Of a stretch of 64,000 nucleotides of DNA, positions 26,316-39,960 are shown piece by piece. The position numbers and the translations under genes are program-made. Every line of letters begins with the position of its first letter. Position 1 is the stretch's first letter. This stretch comes from Brachyhypopomus gauderio (lineage: Eukaryota; Chordata; Actinopteri; Gymnotiformes; Hypopomidae). The stretch spans positions 19,962,537 to 20,026,536 of the forward strand of contig NC_135221.1 of assembly GCF_052324685.1 (NCBI RefSeq), given 5' to 3'. Below the pieces are notes generated by a model. It did no database searches and was not told the origin of the DNA. It saw only the letters and a list, made by a program, of their open reading frames with translations.

Positions 26316-27169
26316 GACCGCAGCATGTGTGTAATAAAACCCTACAAGCTGAATGCTGTCTCTAATAACCTCACAGGTAATTCTGGGAAGCAGCAGAAGT
26401 TTGGAACAATGTAGTGACTATAGGCCTGCCAGCTGTCATGGACCTGCCTCAGACTAGAATGGTTCCTCTGTGGTTGGGAACTGTGCTGTGTGAATAATAA
26501 TGATGATGATGATGGTGGTGGTGGTGGTGATGATGATGATGAAGATGATAATGACGAAAATGATGATTTTTTTGTTTTATGTTTAATTGAAGACTTTGCC
26601 AAAAGAAAACAAATTAATAATAAAACAATGAACAATGGGCATTGTAATGAATAATAATGAATAATAATAATTAATAATATATGGGCATAATAATGAACAA
26701 TAGTAATGAATAATAACAAGAGTCCTAATTTACAGGCCAAGATACAGAAGGGAGCAGGGAGGGGGCGGAGCTAAAGAATGAAATGAAAGGATTTCATTTA
26801 AAATAAAAAGCATGAATATTTGCTTCCAAATTGAATCCTCTCCCATCACTTTGGAAGTGGGTGATCTTGGAGCCACAGAGAGAGTGAAGATGATTCTGTG
26901 GACATCCACAGTAGTCTTGATTGAATGGGGATTGAATGAATCTATGTATTTATTTTGTGTTTTTAATTCTGTTTTATATTACATTTGTATTTTTGTACTT
27001 TACTGAATGTCTCAGTAACTCTTCTGTGCCGTGTTAGGTTAGGGTTAGGGTTAGTCAGAACCCTTCAAGGTCAGGAAGTCAGAACTCCCCTCCCTCATCC
27101 ACCCCTCTTCATCTATCCCGCTTCCTTCATCTTCTCCTCCAGTCAGATGGCAGCCACTTCCAGCAGGTT

Positions 27170-28362
27170 CTATCCGCTGCTCTGACGACCCATGAGGGAA
27201 CGTCCCTTGTGATCGAACCGTTGAGGTACAGAGGAGCGGGACCAGCAGATGGGTTTTAAAGTAGATCCTGAATGACAAGTGCAATTGTTTAAGGACACAT
27301 GAGAGACATGGTTACTCATATTTGTACATGCTAGGACTCTGGCCAGTGTAACTCTGATTCCTCTGTACGCTTGAAATAGCAACGCATTAGAGTAGTCCAG
27401 ACCTGATGTAGTCCAGCCAAATGTATGTATAAGCTTTTCACTATCAGTAGCTGTGAGGACGCTTTTGACCTTGGCTCTGTTATGCAGGTGATAGAACCCT
27501 TAGAGACATCGCTAACATGGCATTTAAAGCTTCGGTCACAGCGAAAGTTGACACCCAACAGAGTGTTGGGGCGTAGCTGACCAGTTACACCAGCACTCTC
27601 AGACACTTTCATGATCATGTAGTTGCAGAATGTTATGACCCTTCTAGGACTTCAAGTCAATAAACAAATCAAGACAATGGGACACATACAGGTGTGTCAG
27701 AAATTATTCAGGCCAACCAAGTCTTTTAGACCAAATAGCAGTATACAGTGGTGTAGTGTGTCAAATGTAGTACTGAGGTCTAGAAGGACCAGTACAGTAC
27801 AGTACAGTACAGACTGGTTAATAGGATCATGGCTTAACCGGGTGTTGTTTTGGACCTTTGTTAATGCAGTTTTCTGTGCTGTGATGCCAAACTGAAGTCT
27901 CATTCAACACATTAGCGCTTAATAAATCTTGTAAATAAAGACACCATCATCTCTGTGATCATTCCTAAGGATGGAATATCGGAGATTTGTCTATAATTGT
28001 TAAGATTTGCATGGTCTAGTTTACTTTTTTTCAGAAGAGACTGATAAACACGGTTTTGAGATTTTTTGGGTAAATTCCTTGTTTAAGTGACAATTTTATC
28101 AGTGTAATTCAACAGTGTGCTGAAAACTTGTTTAAAGAATTTTGTAGGTATTGTGACTAGACAACAGCGAGTGTTTAAGAGTGAAATCACTTTTTTAAGT
28201 TTGTCAAGGTCAGACTCTGAGAAGGCAGACAAAGTTCTTCCTGGTGCTGTGTAACCTTGAAGGTCTGGGGTGCTTAGAGACCTTGTTTAACACTGTTCCA
28301 AATGGATGAGATTTTACTGCCAATGACTTCAGCAAATTCAAACATATCATTACCAAAGTGTA
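27170..28362 (-). mobile_element. LINE (L2-like) relic carrying the reverse transcriptase core
   Basis: Minus strand. Near 27730-27800 the translation reads VLLDLSTTFDTLHHCILL, the core LLDLSAAFDTVDHxILL motif. Downstream (27330-27600) comes TLLGVNFRCDRSFKCH, and then GLDYSNALLFQAYRGI at about 27370. The domain order fits a single antisense insertion running from about 28360 down to 27170, with scattered stops and frame breaks. The 33-bp array starts at its 5' side. Confidence 0.72.
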
Positions 28363-29408
28363 GTGAGGGCTAAGGTGAGGGGTCAACCAGGTGTAGTGAG
28401 GGCTAAGGTGAGGGGTCAACCAGGTGTAGTGAAGGATAAGGTGAGGGCTCAACAAGGTGTAGTGAGCACAAAGGTCAGGGGTCAGCCAGGTGTAGTGAGG
28501 GCTAAGGTGAGGGGTCAGCCAGGTGTAGTGAGGACTAAGTTGAGGGGTCAACCAGGTGTAGTGAGGACAAAGGTGAGGGGTCAGCCAGGTGTAGTGAGGA
28601 CGAAGGTGAGGGGTCAGCCAGGTGTAGTGAGGACTAAGGTGAGGGGTCAGCCAGGTGTAGTGAAGACTAAGGTGAGGGGTCAACAAGGTGTAGTGAGGGC
28701 TAAGGTGAGGGGTCAGCCAGGTGTAGTGAGGACTAAGGTGAGGGGTCAGCCAGGTGTAGTGAGGACTATGGTGAGGGGTCAGCCAGGTGTAGTGAGGGCT
28801 AAGGTGAGGGGTCAGCCAGGTGTAGTGAGGACGAAGGTGAGGGGTCAGCCAGGTGTATTGAGGACTAAGGTGAGGGGTCAACCAGGTGTAGTGAGGACTA
28901 AGGTGAGGGGTCAACCAGGTGTAGTGAGGACTAAGGTGAGGGGTCAGCCAGGTGTATTGAGGACTAAGGTGAGGGGTCAACCAGGTGTAGTGAGGACTAA
29001 GGTGAGGGGTCAGCCAGGTGTAGTGAGGACTAAGGTGAGGGGTCAGCCAGGTATAGTGAGGACTAAGGTGAGGGGTCAACAAGGTGTAGTGAGGGCTAAG
29101 GTGAGGGGTCAGCCAGGTGTAGTGAGGGCTAAGGTGAGGGGTCAGCCAGGTGTAGTGAGGACTAAGGTGAGGGGTCAGCCAGGTGTAGTGAGGACTAAGG
29201 TGAGGGGTCAGCCAGGTGTAGTGAGGGCTAAGGTGAGGGGTCAGCCAGGTATAGTGAGGACTAAGGTGAGGGGTCAACAAGGTGTAGTGAGGGCTAAGGT
29301 GAGGGGTCAGCCAGGTGTAGTGAGGGCTAAGGTGAGGGGTCAGCCAGGTGTAGTGAGGGCTAAGGTGAGGGGTCAGCCAGGCATAGTGAGGACTAAGGTG
29401 AGGGGTTA
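28361..29408. repeat. 33-bp minisatellite array
   Basis: About 32 copies of a 33-bp unit (gtgtagtgaggactaaggtg then aggggtcagccag). The unit is exactly 11 codons and is open on both strands over about 350 codons (plus VRTKVRGQPGV; minus LTPHLSPHYTW). Substitutions fall in all codon positions (gga/ggg, cag/caa), which argues against selection on a protein. Confidence 0.95.
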
Positions 29409-29599
29409 ACGGTAACTAAGTTAACGATTATAGTAAAAATGAATGTAGGGTTATTTGGGGTCTGTCAGTCAAGGTAGAAAAGTTCAGTGCTGATCTGCAT
29501 GTTATGCTTATTGTTAAAATAATAAGTGTTAAAAAATAGTGTTAAAAATAATAATTGTTAAAATAAGTTGACAGTGAGCTTAAGCTGTCTCAATCTCTC

Positions 29600-29940
29600 T
29601 TCATGTCTAAGGTGAAGTCTAACCTGATAACAGAGATCTAAGTTGAGGTCTATCCTGATAACAGATATCTAAGGTGAAGTCTAACCTGATAACAGAGATC
29701 TAAGTTGAGGTCTATCCTGATAACAGAGATCTAAGGTGAAGTCTAACCTGATAACAGAGATCTAAGTTGAGGTCTATCCTGATAACAGATATCTAAGGTG
29801 AAGTCTAGCCTGATAACAGAGATCTAAGTTGAGGTCTATCCTGATAACAGAGATCTAAGGTGAAGTCTAACCTGATAACAGAGATCTAAGTTGAGGTCTG
29901 TCCTGATAACTGAGATATAAGGTGAGGTCTAAGATGATAA
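29600..29940. repeat. 31-bp minisatellite with 62-bp dimer higher-order structure
   Basis: Two 31-bp variants alternate strictly. One contains aaggtgaagtctaacctg, the other aagttgaggtctatcctg; both end gataacagagat or gataacagatat. The repeating block is thus a 62-bp dimer, about five copies. Confidence 0.92.
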
Positions 29941-30114
29941 ATGAGGTTTAACCTGAACATGGAGTAATGTAACCTGTAGCGATCATGAGGCACATTTGAT
30001 GAGAAGAGCGATATTCATTAGGGGCAAATCCAGAGTCAGAGTGGTTTTACCAACACGAAGATATCCAGAAGACAAGAAGGATAAAAGGAAAAAATCTAGG
30101 AAGCATAAAGTCTA

Positions 30115-30412
30115 GAGACCCAAGAATGAAACCAAACAGAGATACAACAAAGACAGGAATATCTATACTGAGATTATGACACAAACAGGGATACAACAAA
30201 GACAGGAATATCTATACTGAGATTATGACACAAACAGGGATACAACAAACACAGGAATATCTATACTGAGATTATGACACAAACAGGGATACAACAAAGA
30301 CAGGAATATCTATACTGAGATTATGACACAAACAGGGATACAACAAACACAGGAATATCTATACTGAGATTATGACACAAACAGGGATACAACAAACACA
30401 GGAATATAAAAA
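30115..30412. repeat. 49-bp minisatellite
   Basis: About six copies of a 49-bp unit starting acaaacagggatacaacaaa and ending gagattatgac. The spacing between successive agattatgac cores is 49 bp. Confidence 0.93.
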
Positions 30413-32440
30413 TGAATTTTAATAAAAATGCTGAGATTAAGGCACAAACAGAGAGAACAAATGGAAGGAAACAGGAAGTAACGAAAACAAATGACCATCG
30501 AAGTAGAATGGAAAACACTGGCTATATATACACACTGGCAATCATGGCAATCAAAGTCAATCATAATTTTTGATAACAGCTAAACTCAATAAAACCTGGG
30601 TGATGTGTGGGGAGGTGGTACATAGGTCAATAAATACAACCAACTGTTTACAAAAAATAGCAATTAATAGCAAAATATTAAAATTTTTGTATTCACCAAA
30701 ACACTGATATCTAATAAATATCTTCCTTTGCCAAATACCTTCTCCCTCACCTATTTTGGCAGTTCTCAGAAACAATATCAAGGTGGCATCAATATCAAAG
30801 TTCATTCATTAAGGGTGACATTATTATCAGTGCTGAGCCAAGTTTCAGGGAGAAAGGTGATATCTAAATCATAGTTTAAACCAGTTATGCTACTGTATGG
30901 GTTTTAAGCTGATGAGTGTTGCGAGCAGCAGCTCTTAAAGCACCTTCAGGGCGTAACGTTTCCTCATCTCTTCCTTTTGGTTTTTGTGCACTTCACAATT
31001 CTGTGTGCATATTTACTTTGCAAATACTCAAACTCTAATAAACCACAATTACACCAACCATTAAATACCACTTCGGTCAGACCCAGTGCTGACGTGAGGA
31101 CACTGCATTCTGATGACGGTATCTCACAGTTACAGTGGAAAGCACACAGAGGAAAATGAGGCCACACTGAGGAGTTTGTGGTGTAAGATACACAAAAAGG
31201 TAAAAGAGATATTACAATCTTTCCAGACCTCACAGACATCAGGTCTGGAGAAACAAGAGTTTCTGAGCCACCGCAGCCATCTAAATAATGTTATACTCTG
31301 ATGGAAATACTTGAATCCTTTAACAGAATTACAAAAATGCAGATAACTGAAAGATCCCCAAGAGTTATACTTTACTGAAATTAAGTCCAACAGGGGAGTG
31401 GGTCAGAACAGAAGCCCAGACTGTGGTCCTGGGTTCAGACAGGAGTTCTGTTTTACCTTTCTTATAGTATCATGCGTCACATAAGGTGTAAATTTAAACC
31501 ACTGTGGGTGTGAATTTACTCCTCTCTGGGAGTGTCGTTATTTGAAAGAGCAGTTGTGTGTATACCAGTCTCTCCTGCTGGAGGAACAGAAATTGGTGGG
31601 AAATTCCCGTGTGCCTCATCTGTCCAGATCTTTGGACCTCCTGACGTAATAAAATGTGAATAACAGAAGAAAAACATCTCACCTCTACGCCAGATTTCAA
31701 ACACCTTTCAGATACATGTGATCAAATTTAAACCATGGCTGGAACACAAAGTGTATGCCAAGTTCATTGCTGCACTTCACTCTGTTTTATGTTATGGGTT
31801 AATACATTACTGAAATACAGCCAGAAGCTACACACAACGGTGCTACAAGCAGAGGGGGGGCAGAGCACGACCAGAACAGAGACCAGTGTGGACCAGTGAC
31901 TCAATATGAACAGGGTGACTCAGTTTGAGCTTATGAAAAGATGAAATATCCCACATGCCTGAACTATGGCACTGTCATCCTACATCTCTCGTGTGTGAGG
32001 GGAGTGTGTGTGTGTGTGTGTGCAGGATAGGGATAGGACTCAGGCTGCACTGCTGTAGGAAGTCAAACTCTGTTACTTGTTAACCGACAGCATGAGCAAA
32101 CACAGAAACACCTTCGCATGTCTCTGATCACATGTTCACACACAGTTCTTGAGCCTGATGCCTGTAGCTAATTGTGTGGTGAAGTGAATATACTCCAGAC
32201 CACACTGTTCTGCCTGTAGGCTGTTAGATCACAAGAAGCTCATATTTGCATTAATAAAAAGGTCAGAACTAATGAATAACTAATCAGTATGGGCCAGACA
32301 GATCATCACAACATCACAGAGTCAGTGTAAGGAAGCTGGAGGGTTAGTGCATTTCCACAGCACTAACAGCACAACACACAACAGCACAGGGTCTAGGGGG
32401 GCTGAGGGGCCTAGAAAAACTCAAGTGGGTTTAAAAACGA
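30413..32440. other. Intergenic sequence, no gene seen
   Basis: About 2 kb without arrays or recognisable proteins. A few short open frames (60-90 codons) show no family resemblance. A short TG run lies at 32005-32022. Confidence 0.4.
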
Positions 32441-32446
32441 AGGATC

Positions 32447-34590
32447 ACACCATACCATCACCATCACAAACACATCCACACCATCACCACCACAAACACA
32501 TCCATGCCATCACCATCACAATCGCATCCACGCCATCACCATCACAAACACATCCACACCATCACAAACACATCCACACCATCACCACCACAAACACATC
32601 CACGCCATCACAAACACAAACACATCCACTCCACCACAAACACATCCACGCCATCACCATCACAATTGCATCCACGCCATCACCATGACAAACACATCCA
32701 CACCATCACCATCACCACCACAAACACATCCACGCCACCACAAACACATCCACGCCATCACCATGACAAACACATCCACACCATCACCATCACCACCACA
32801 AACACATCCACGCCACCACAAACACATCCACGCCATCACCATCACAAACACATCCACGCCATCACCATCACAAACACATCCACGCCATCACCATCACAAT
32901 CGCATCCACACCATCACCATCACAAACACATCCACACCATCACAAACACATCCACGCCATCACAAACACATCCACTCCACCACAAACACATCCACGCCAT
33001 CACCATCACAATCGCATCCACGCCATCACCATCACAAACACATCCACGCCATCACAAACACATCCACTCCACCACAAACACATCCACGCCATCACCATGA
33101 CAAACACATTCACACAAACACATCCACACCATCACCATCACCACCACAAACACATCCACGCCACCACAAACACATCCACGCCATCACCATCACAAACACA
33201 TCCACGCCATCACCATCACAAACACATCCACGCCATCACAAACACATCCACTCCACCACAAACACATCCACGCCATCACCATCACAATCGCATCCATGCC
33301 ATCACCATCACAAACACATCCACACCATCACAAACACATCCACGCCACCACAAACACATCCACACCATCACCATCACAAACACATCCACACCATCACAAA
33401 CACATTCACATAACCACAAACACATTCACATAACCACAAACACATCCACGCCATCACCATGACAAACACATCCACACCATCACCACCACAAACACATCCA
33501 CGCCACCACAAACACATCCACGCCACCACAAACACATCCACGCCATCACCATCACAATCGCATCCACGCCATCACCATCACAAACACATCCATGCCATCA
33601 CAAACACATCCACGCCATCACCATCACAAACACATCCACGCCATCACAAACACATCCATGCCATCACCATCAAACACATCCAAGCCATGACACAAACACA
33701 TCCACGCCATCACCATCACAAACACATTTACTCCATCACAAACACATCCACACCATCACCACCACAAACACATTCACACCATCACAAACACATCCACACC
33801 ATCACAAATACAAACACATTCACTCCACCACAAACACATCCACGCCATCACCATCACAAACACATTCACACCATCACAAACACATCCACGCCATCACCAT
33901 CACAAACACATTCACACCATCACAAACACATCCACGCCATCACCATCACAAACACATTCACACCATCACAAACACATCCACGCCATCACCACCACAAACA
34001 CATTCACACCACCACAAACACATCCACGCCATCACCATCACAAACACATTCACACCACCACAAACATATCCACGCCATCACCATCACAAACACATTCACA
34101 CCATCACAAACACATCCACGCCATCACAAACACATTTACTCCACCACAAACACATCCACGCCATCTCCATCACCACCACAAATACATTCACACCATCACA
34201 AATACAAACACATTTACTCCACCACAAACACATCCACGCCATCACCATCACAAACACATTTACTCCACCACAAACACATCCACGCCATCACCATCACCAT
34301 CACAAACACATTTACTCCACCACAAACACATCTACATCCACGCCATCACCATCACAAACACATTTACTCCACCACAAACACATCCACGCCATCACCATCA
34401 CCACCACAAACACATTCACACCATCACAAATACAAACACATTTACTCCACCACAAACACATCCACGCCATCACCATCACAAACACATTTACTCCACCACA
34501 AACACATCCACACCATCACAAACACATTCACACCATCACCATCACCACCACTAACGCATTCACACCATCACAAACACATTCACACCTGGA
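32447..34590. repeat. 2.1-kb CA/CAT-rich minisatellite with mixed 20- and 26-bp units
   Basis: Composed of cacaaacacatccacgccat (20 bp) and the same with an added catcac hexamer (26 bp), in irregular order. Toward the right, acatttactcc and acattcacacc variants dominate. The plus strand has open frames up to 407 codons (HHHHKHIHAITNTSTPSP), again by-products of composition. Confidence 0.95.
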
Positions 34591-34969
34591 AAGCAGGTGG
34601 TAGATCCAGTAAGGCTGATGTATGTGATTTTACAACACTATGTTTGCATGACAGTATCAGTTATGACTGGAAGAGTCTGTGATAAAAAACAAATAGGGAA
34701 ATAAAAAAGAAACCATGTCAGTCGTAACGCTTATCACAGCAGCCATATACCTCACATAGTCATAATGCGGTCTGAGCATGGATCAAATAAGTAGATTATT
34801 AATATAACTACTGTACAAATGTTCATTACATTTACATCTTGTCCAGAGTGTTTTACAATAGTAAAAAAAACTTATGCTTATGCATTAGACAAAAGTCTAA
34901 GGATCCTATTAAGCTAGACCACCGCCAGACGGCAATCTCGAAATACAAATGCATAAAAGGATGTCTAAT

Positions 34970-35302
34970 GAAGTCTTGGTGATCGAGTGATTTGGTGATC
35001 GAGTGTCTTGGTGATTGAGTGCCTTGGTGATCGAGTGTCTTGGTGATCGAGTGCCTTGGTGATCGAGTGCCTTGGTGATCGAGTGTCTTGGTGATCGAGT
35101 GCCTTGGTGAACGAGTGTCTTGGAGATCGAGTGACTTGGTGATTGAGTGCCTTGGTGATCGAGTGTCTTGGTGATCAAGTGACTTGGTGATCGAGTGTCT
35201 TGGTGATCGAGTGTCTTGGTGATCGAGTGTCTTGGTGATTGAGTGCCTTGGTGATCGAGTGTCTTGGTGATCGAGTGACTTGGTGATTGAGTGTCTTGAA
35301 GT
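34970..35302. repeat. 16-bp minisatellite array
   Basis: About 20 copies of cttggtgatcgagtgt or cttggtgatcgagtgc (16 bp). GATC occurs in nearly every unit. Confidence 0.94.
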
Positions 35303-35419
35303 GACTCTGGATCATTTAAGTGCTTATAGAGGAGGTGGATGTTCAGTCAGTGCATGAAGACGCCGAGAGACTGATGTACAGAGAGGAAGTGGGAGTTTTT
35401 TGGGGGTGGGAGTGGGAAG

Positions 35420-36835
35420 ACTCATGATCTTGAGTCTTGGGGAACAGTTTGAGTCATGGGGGCAAAAGGGGCAGGAGATGTGGTGCGGGGCAGAGAGCTT
35501 GCAGGTGGGAGGCAGTAGAACCAGTCAGTTCTGTACGCAAGCGTCAGGGTTTTTAATCTAATGCGGGCAGGTACAGGGAGCCAGTTGAAGGAATGTAGCA
35601 ACAGCAAAAATGAAGTGTGTGTCCTTGAGAAGACTGAATATGTCTTGATAAGATGGATGGGTCTAGAGGTGTGTGCAGAGAGGCCCCTGTGAATAGATGA
35701 TGAGGGCATGGACAGTCAACTGAGTTTCATCTATGGAAAGAAGTGGCAAATTCTCCTTACTCTGTATGAGATACATCTCCCTGCCTAGGTCATGTTAGTA
35801 ACATGGGCAGGCGATGGCTGATTATCCAGGACCACGCCCAGATTTCTAGCATTGTCAGATGGTGTGAGTGCTGAGTTCTCAAAGGCCAGTTCTTTGGGTG
35901 TGGAGAAATCACAAGGAATACGTAAGAGATCTGCCTTGCTGAGGTCCAGTTTCAGATGATGTACAGTTATCCCTTATGAAATATCAGATAGGTATGCAAA
36001 GATCAAAGTTGAAATATCAGTATCTGAGGGAGAGAAGGAAAGGAGGATTATTGTAGAAGGATGATTTCCACAATGAACCCTATAGGGGAGTCTGGAAATC
36101 TCTGTGGAGATGAGTGGAGCGCTCTTTCTAATTGTGATTTTCACCTCAGACAACCAAGGTGTAACAACATGAACTTTAATTGGCTTAGAGGATTAGTAGA
36201 TTACACAGGAGGACAATCCACGGTTGTTAGGGATGAAGTCGAGGAGAAGATGGACTGTATTTAAAGCCATGAAAGGGCATCTGTCCCAGAGTAAGAAAGG
36301 ATGGACTTTATAGGCCCAATAGTCACTTCTAAAAGTCAGATATGGTCTAATGTGTACATGCAGCAATCTGTTGCCAAGTATCAGAATTGTCTTTATTTAA
36401 CTGAAGAAAATCCTTCATCCAAATACTATGTGCTCCAAAATGAGGTGAAGTGTGTCTACTGGGATATAATCAGAGGAAAGGGCAGGTATACAAGGGCAGG
36501 TGTACGAGTGCATCATCTACACACCTGTGAAAGGAAATGATGCTGTGCTGTAGAAATTAGCCTAAAGAGATTGAGTAAGGAGCCCAGTCAGAACCCTGGG
36601 GGACTCAGCATGTTATATCTGACTTATCCAATTACAGTAAGAGACATTTGCTTCCTCCTTCTAAGAAAAACACAAATCCCAACTGTCATTTCCTGATAGA
36701 GGACATTTCTGAATTCTCCTAACTCATTTCCCAGCCTCTTTAGAGGTTTATCATTTATAGAGTTAAAGGCAGCATTGAGATCTAGCAACACCAAGACCAA
36801 TATTTGTCAGTATTCAGGTGTTTTATTTTTATTTT
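35420..36835 (-). mobile_element. LINE (L2-like) reverse transcriptase relic
   Basis: Minus strand, reading right to left: LVLLDLNAAFNSINDKPL (about 36745-36800), ADLLRIPCDFSTPKELAF then NARNLGVVLDNQ (35820-35940), and LHSFNWLPVPARIRLKTLTL (35525-35590). The order and spacing fit one antisense L2-like element with many breaks. The hAT element at 36917 lies just beyond its 5' side. Confidence 0.75.
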
Positions 36836-36916
36836 TTACCTCTTTGAGGGCCATTACTGTGAGGGTGACAGAAACTTCAATGGAAAAGGTCAAGCTGGCC
36901 ATATGTATCTACCAGA

Positions 36917-37887
36917 CAGTGTTAATTTTGACAGCAATTTTGGATTTAGTTTTAGTCTTAGTCTTTTGACTAAAATGTAATTTAGTTTTAGTCATAATTT
37001 AGTCATTGATTTGTTTTTAGTCTTAGTCTAGTTTTAGTCGACTAATTATCATTGGAATTTAGTCGAATAATATCAAAATAATTTAGTTGACTAAAATATA
37101 AATGGTGTAGTAGTCATTATATACACTTGCACAAAATGAAACATTTATTAACCAGTTACAGAATATTATTTTTTGTATGTGCAATATATACAAAAACAAA
37201 TTTCCAAACAACTCTATTGACCTGAACTTATAGTTATTGAGCATAACAATAACAAAACATTGATGACCAGTAGGTCCGCTCTACCTGAAAACATATGGAG
37301 TTTATGAACAATGCATATTACATTCTATATAAAACTGGGCGCCGTAAAACAATGCCATAGCCCGCAGATGTCGTTTCATTTGTCGTATTTGTCCCGACAT
37401 CATCATTCCTCATGGTTTACACAGCATCTTGTTTTTCTCAAAGTCAAAGGAGAAATGTGTCCATATATCGCCGCTCATCTTTCTCCCTGCTGACATTGTC
37501 GAGTTAACTTCGAGTTTAATTTCATGAGTGACCACAGTTCACGCGCTGGTTTTGTCCTAACGGGTTCTGCGCGATGTGAAGACGTTAGTTCTGATTGGAT
37601 GGTTACCCGGTTTGTCCCGCCTCTCCGTGTACGCTAAAGTAGTTACGGTTGGATCTCTTCTTAACTTATCCCTACCTTTCACAAAACTAAATCAGGTCTG
37701 ATTGAATGTCGTCGCTGGACAATATTTTCGTCTCGTTTTTATTCGTTGACGAAAATGTCCTTTAATTTCGTCATCGTTTTTATCCCTTCGTATAGTTTTA
37801 ATTTAGTTATCGTCTCGTTTTCGTCATGAAAAAAGGTTCGTTGACGAAAACTATGACGAAAATTATTCGTCAACGAAATTAACACTG
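36917..37887. mobile_element. Non-autonomous hAT-type element, 971 bp
   Basis: It starts cagtgttaattttgac and ends gaaattaacactg (inverted terminal repeat CAGTGTTAATTT). Perfect 8-bp target duplications ctaccaga flank it at 36909-36916 and 37888-37895. Subterminal zones are full of ttagtcttagtc-type and cgttgacgaaaa-type short repeats, typical of hAT transposase-binding sites. No transposase frame is present. Confidence 0.92.
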
Positions 37888-38219
37888 CTACCAGATGGCC
37901 TCAGAATTTACTCGTTACTACATTACTGCAGACATATTTATTGATAGGTTAGTATAGCTAGATCAAGTTGGCATTCATTGTGTGATTACAGAGCCCAGTA
38001 CAAATACAAAGCCCTTATTCCCTTAGAGCAACCACTTTAAAGAAACTTACCAGCTATGCTGCTTATGATATGTTCATGTTGTCCCTGGTTCTGTCACTAG
38101 TGATGTTGCAAGAAGTGCTAATATGGCTGTAAATGGTTTTTGTGCCTGCATTAATGAGCCACTAGGACCCTCTTTACACACTCTTGGCAATTTTCACTGG
38201 TTAACATTAATATTTTAGA

Positions 38220-39085
38220 CCAATCCAGGACAGATGCTACCCTATTTGCAAACCCCGATAGAGCCATTATCTGCTAAATACAACAGCAGGTCATCTCCCC
38301 ACGCCCAACCGAAAGACTCTAAAGCAAACACTTCATTTCAGTCTGTCACTATATATGATTGGAACACACTGCAAAAACATCACAATGAAATCTCACTTTT
38401 TATGTTTAAGAATTTATATAAAGGAAAATTAGAAAGATACCCGTTCCTGTGCTTCTGTTAACTGATTATATTAGGCCAATCGTGTATCACAGCTGTGTTA
38501 ATAAGGATTATTAATAAGGTTAATAAGGTTATTAATTTCTTGCTTTGTTATATTAAATGTGACACTATATATAAGATTATGTTCTTGATGTTTTTGCCTG
38601 GTTACATTAAAAATAAAACCACCAAGACCTAAAAAGCTTGTGCCTGCTTTCAGCTCCAGCAGCATGGACAAGTTTAATGGCCTCCTAACTGGACTCCACA
38701 AAGACAATACAACAGCTACAGCGCATTCAAAACACAACTACAAGTGTTGTAACCAGAATAAAGAGATTAGAGCACATTACTGCAGCTAGAACATCTCTAC
38801 ACTGGCTTCTAGTTGGTTATGGAACTGACTTTAACGCACTACTAATCTACAAATCAGTGAATGGATTAGATCCAGAATACTTCTCACAGCTGCTGAAAGA
38901 GTATAAACCTAGTAGGGCTTTTAGCTCCATGGACACAGGCCACTGTGTAGAGCCCAGAAAGTACATCAAACATGGACACAGGTCAGTGTATAGAGCCCAA
39001 ACATGGGAAAATGGTGTTTAGTGCTGATGATGCTACACAAATCTGGAATAAATTTCCATTTCAACTTTGATTAGCCCAAATTGCA
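38220..39085 (+). mobile_element. LINE (L2-like) C-terminal relic(s), plus strand
   Basis: Two pieces. At 38310-38450 the frame gives TSFQSVTIYDWNTLQKHH and FKNLYKGKLERYPF, like the end of LINE ORF2. At 38700-38960 it gives LQRIQNTTTSVVTRIKRLEH, TAARTSLHWLLV and NALLIYKSVNGLDPEYFSQL, the LQxIQNAAARxLTR...LHWLPV...YKALNGLAPxYL run of L2-like LINEs. The pieces are out of natural order, so there were probably two insertions. Confidence 0.75.
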
Positions 39086-39774
39086 GCAATTTTTAAATCC
39101 GGGTAAAATATCTATTCACTTGTGCTTGTATATATACCTGGCTGTATTTTATTTAATGATCATCAATATTTTCTATTTCACTTGTTTCATGTAACTTTTT
39201 TAATTTGTAAAAAAAAAAATCCTGTTACATCTTAGACTGTAATAAACTGTTATGACGTCAGTGTTACACAATGACACTTGATTCACAAGGTGATGGTCCT
39301 CAGTTTGCTGCTGATTCTGAGCACACAGGCTGGGCTACAAACTACGTCTGTGCCTGAAAAGAAGGGGTTTGGAAGGAGGGCAGGTTGGAGGTGTGGGATT
39401 AAAGGGATCGAGTGGACTCACCTGGTAGAGCAGGCAGAGCGAGATTCTAGTTCAGAAACCAGGGAGCACACATGCAATCACACATACCTGCTCTGGATAG
39501 GAGGGCCTGCCAAATGATGTAGAGATATGTGATGAAAGAGTCAGGGGGGACTCCGTGGTTACGCATGACAGAAAATGTCCAGAACGGTTTTAAATCTTTG
39601 ATTTGACATGTCCATTTTCTATGGGGAACCAGCAGTGGTCCGAGGAGTCTTTCCTTTACCTACTGCGATCAGTAACACAATGAAACTGTGGCTCAGCAAC
39701 AACTGAAGGTTAGGACACATAGGAGTATTTGTTCCTATTATTAATACTGGACACAAAAATGTCAGAGAAACATA

Positions 39775-39780
39775 TTTAAT
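39775..39780 (-). terminator. Candidate poly(A) signal for tmem231
   Basis: ATTAAA on the minus strand, about 180 bp downstream of the tmem231 stop codon. The less common hexamer; no better one was seen nearby. Confidence 0.35.
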
Positions 39781-39872
39781 CAAAAAATCTGTAAATACAG
39801 TATAAAGTTCTACACATATTAAAATGTATCAAATTGGAACATTCTATGCAAATGATTATTGACACTACCTCA

Positions 39873-39886
39873 GAAACACACACACA

Positions 39887-39924
<38 letters not shown>
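39873..39924. repeat. (CA)n microsatellite beside the tmem231 3' end
   Basis: About 26 CA units with one interruption (acagacac). It lies within the predicted tmem231 3' UTR. Confidence 0.96.
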
Positions 39925-39925
<1 letters not shown>

Positions 39926-39960
39926 CCATGTGCAGGAAGCAGAGTGGATGCAGATGCAGG

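Noticed and set aside
32347-34682. Open frames up to 407 codons rich in His, Thr and Pro
   Set aside because: By-product of the CA/CAT-rich array; stops are rare on that strand by composition.
34970-35302. Regular short repeats considered as a CRISPR-like array
   Set aside because: Units are contiguous without unique spacers, and the sequence is vertebrate.
39400-39480. tRNA-like head (tggtagagcagg and agttcagaaacc) suggesting a SINE or tRNA gene
   Set aside because: The B-box match is poor, no cloverleaf forms by eye, and no second copy was seen.
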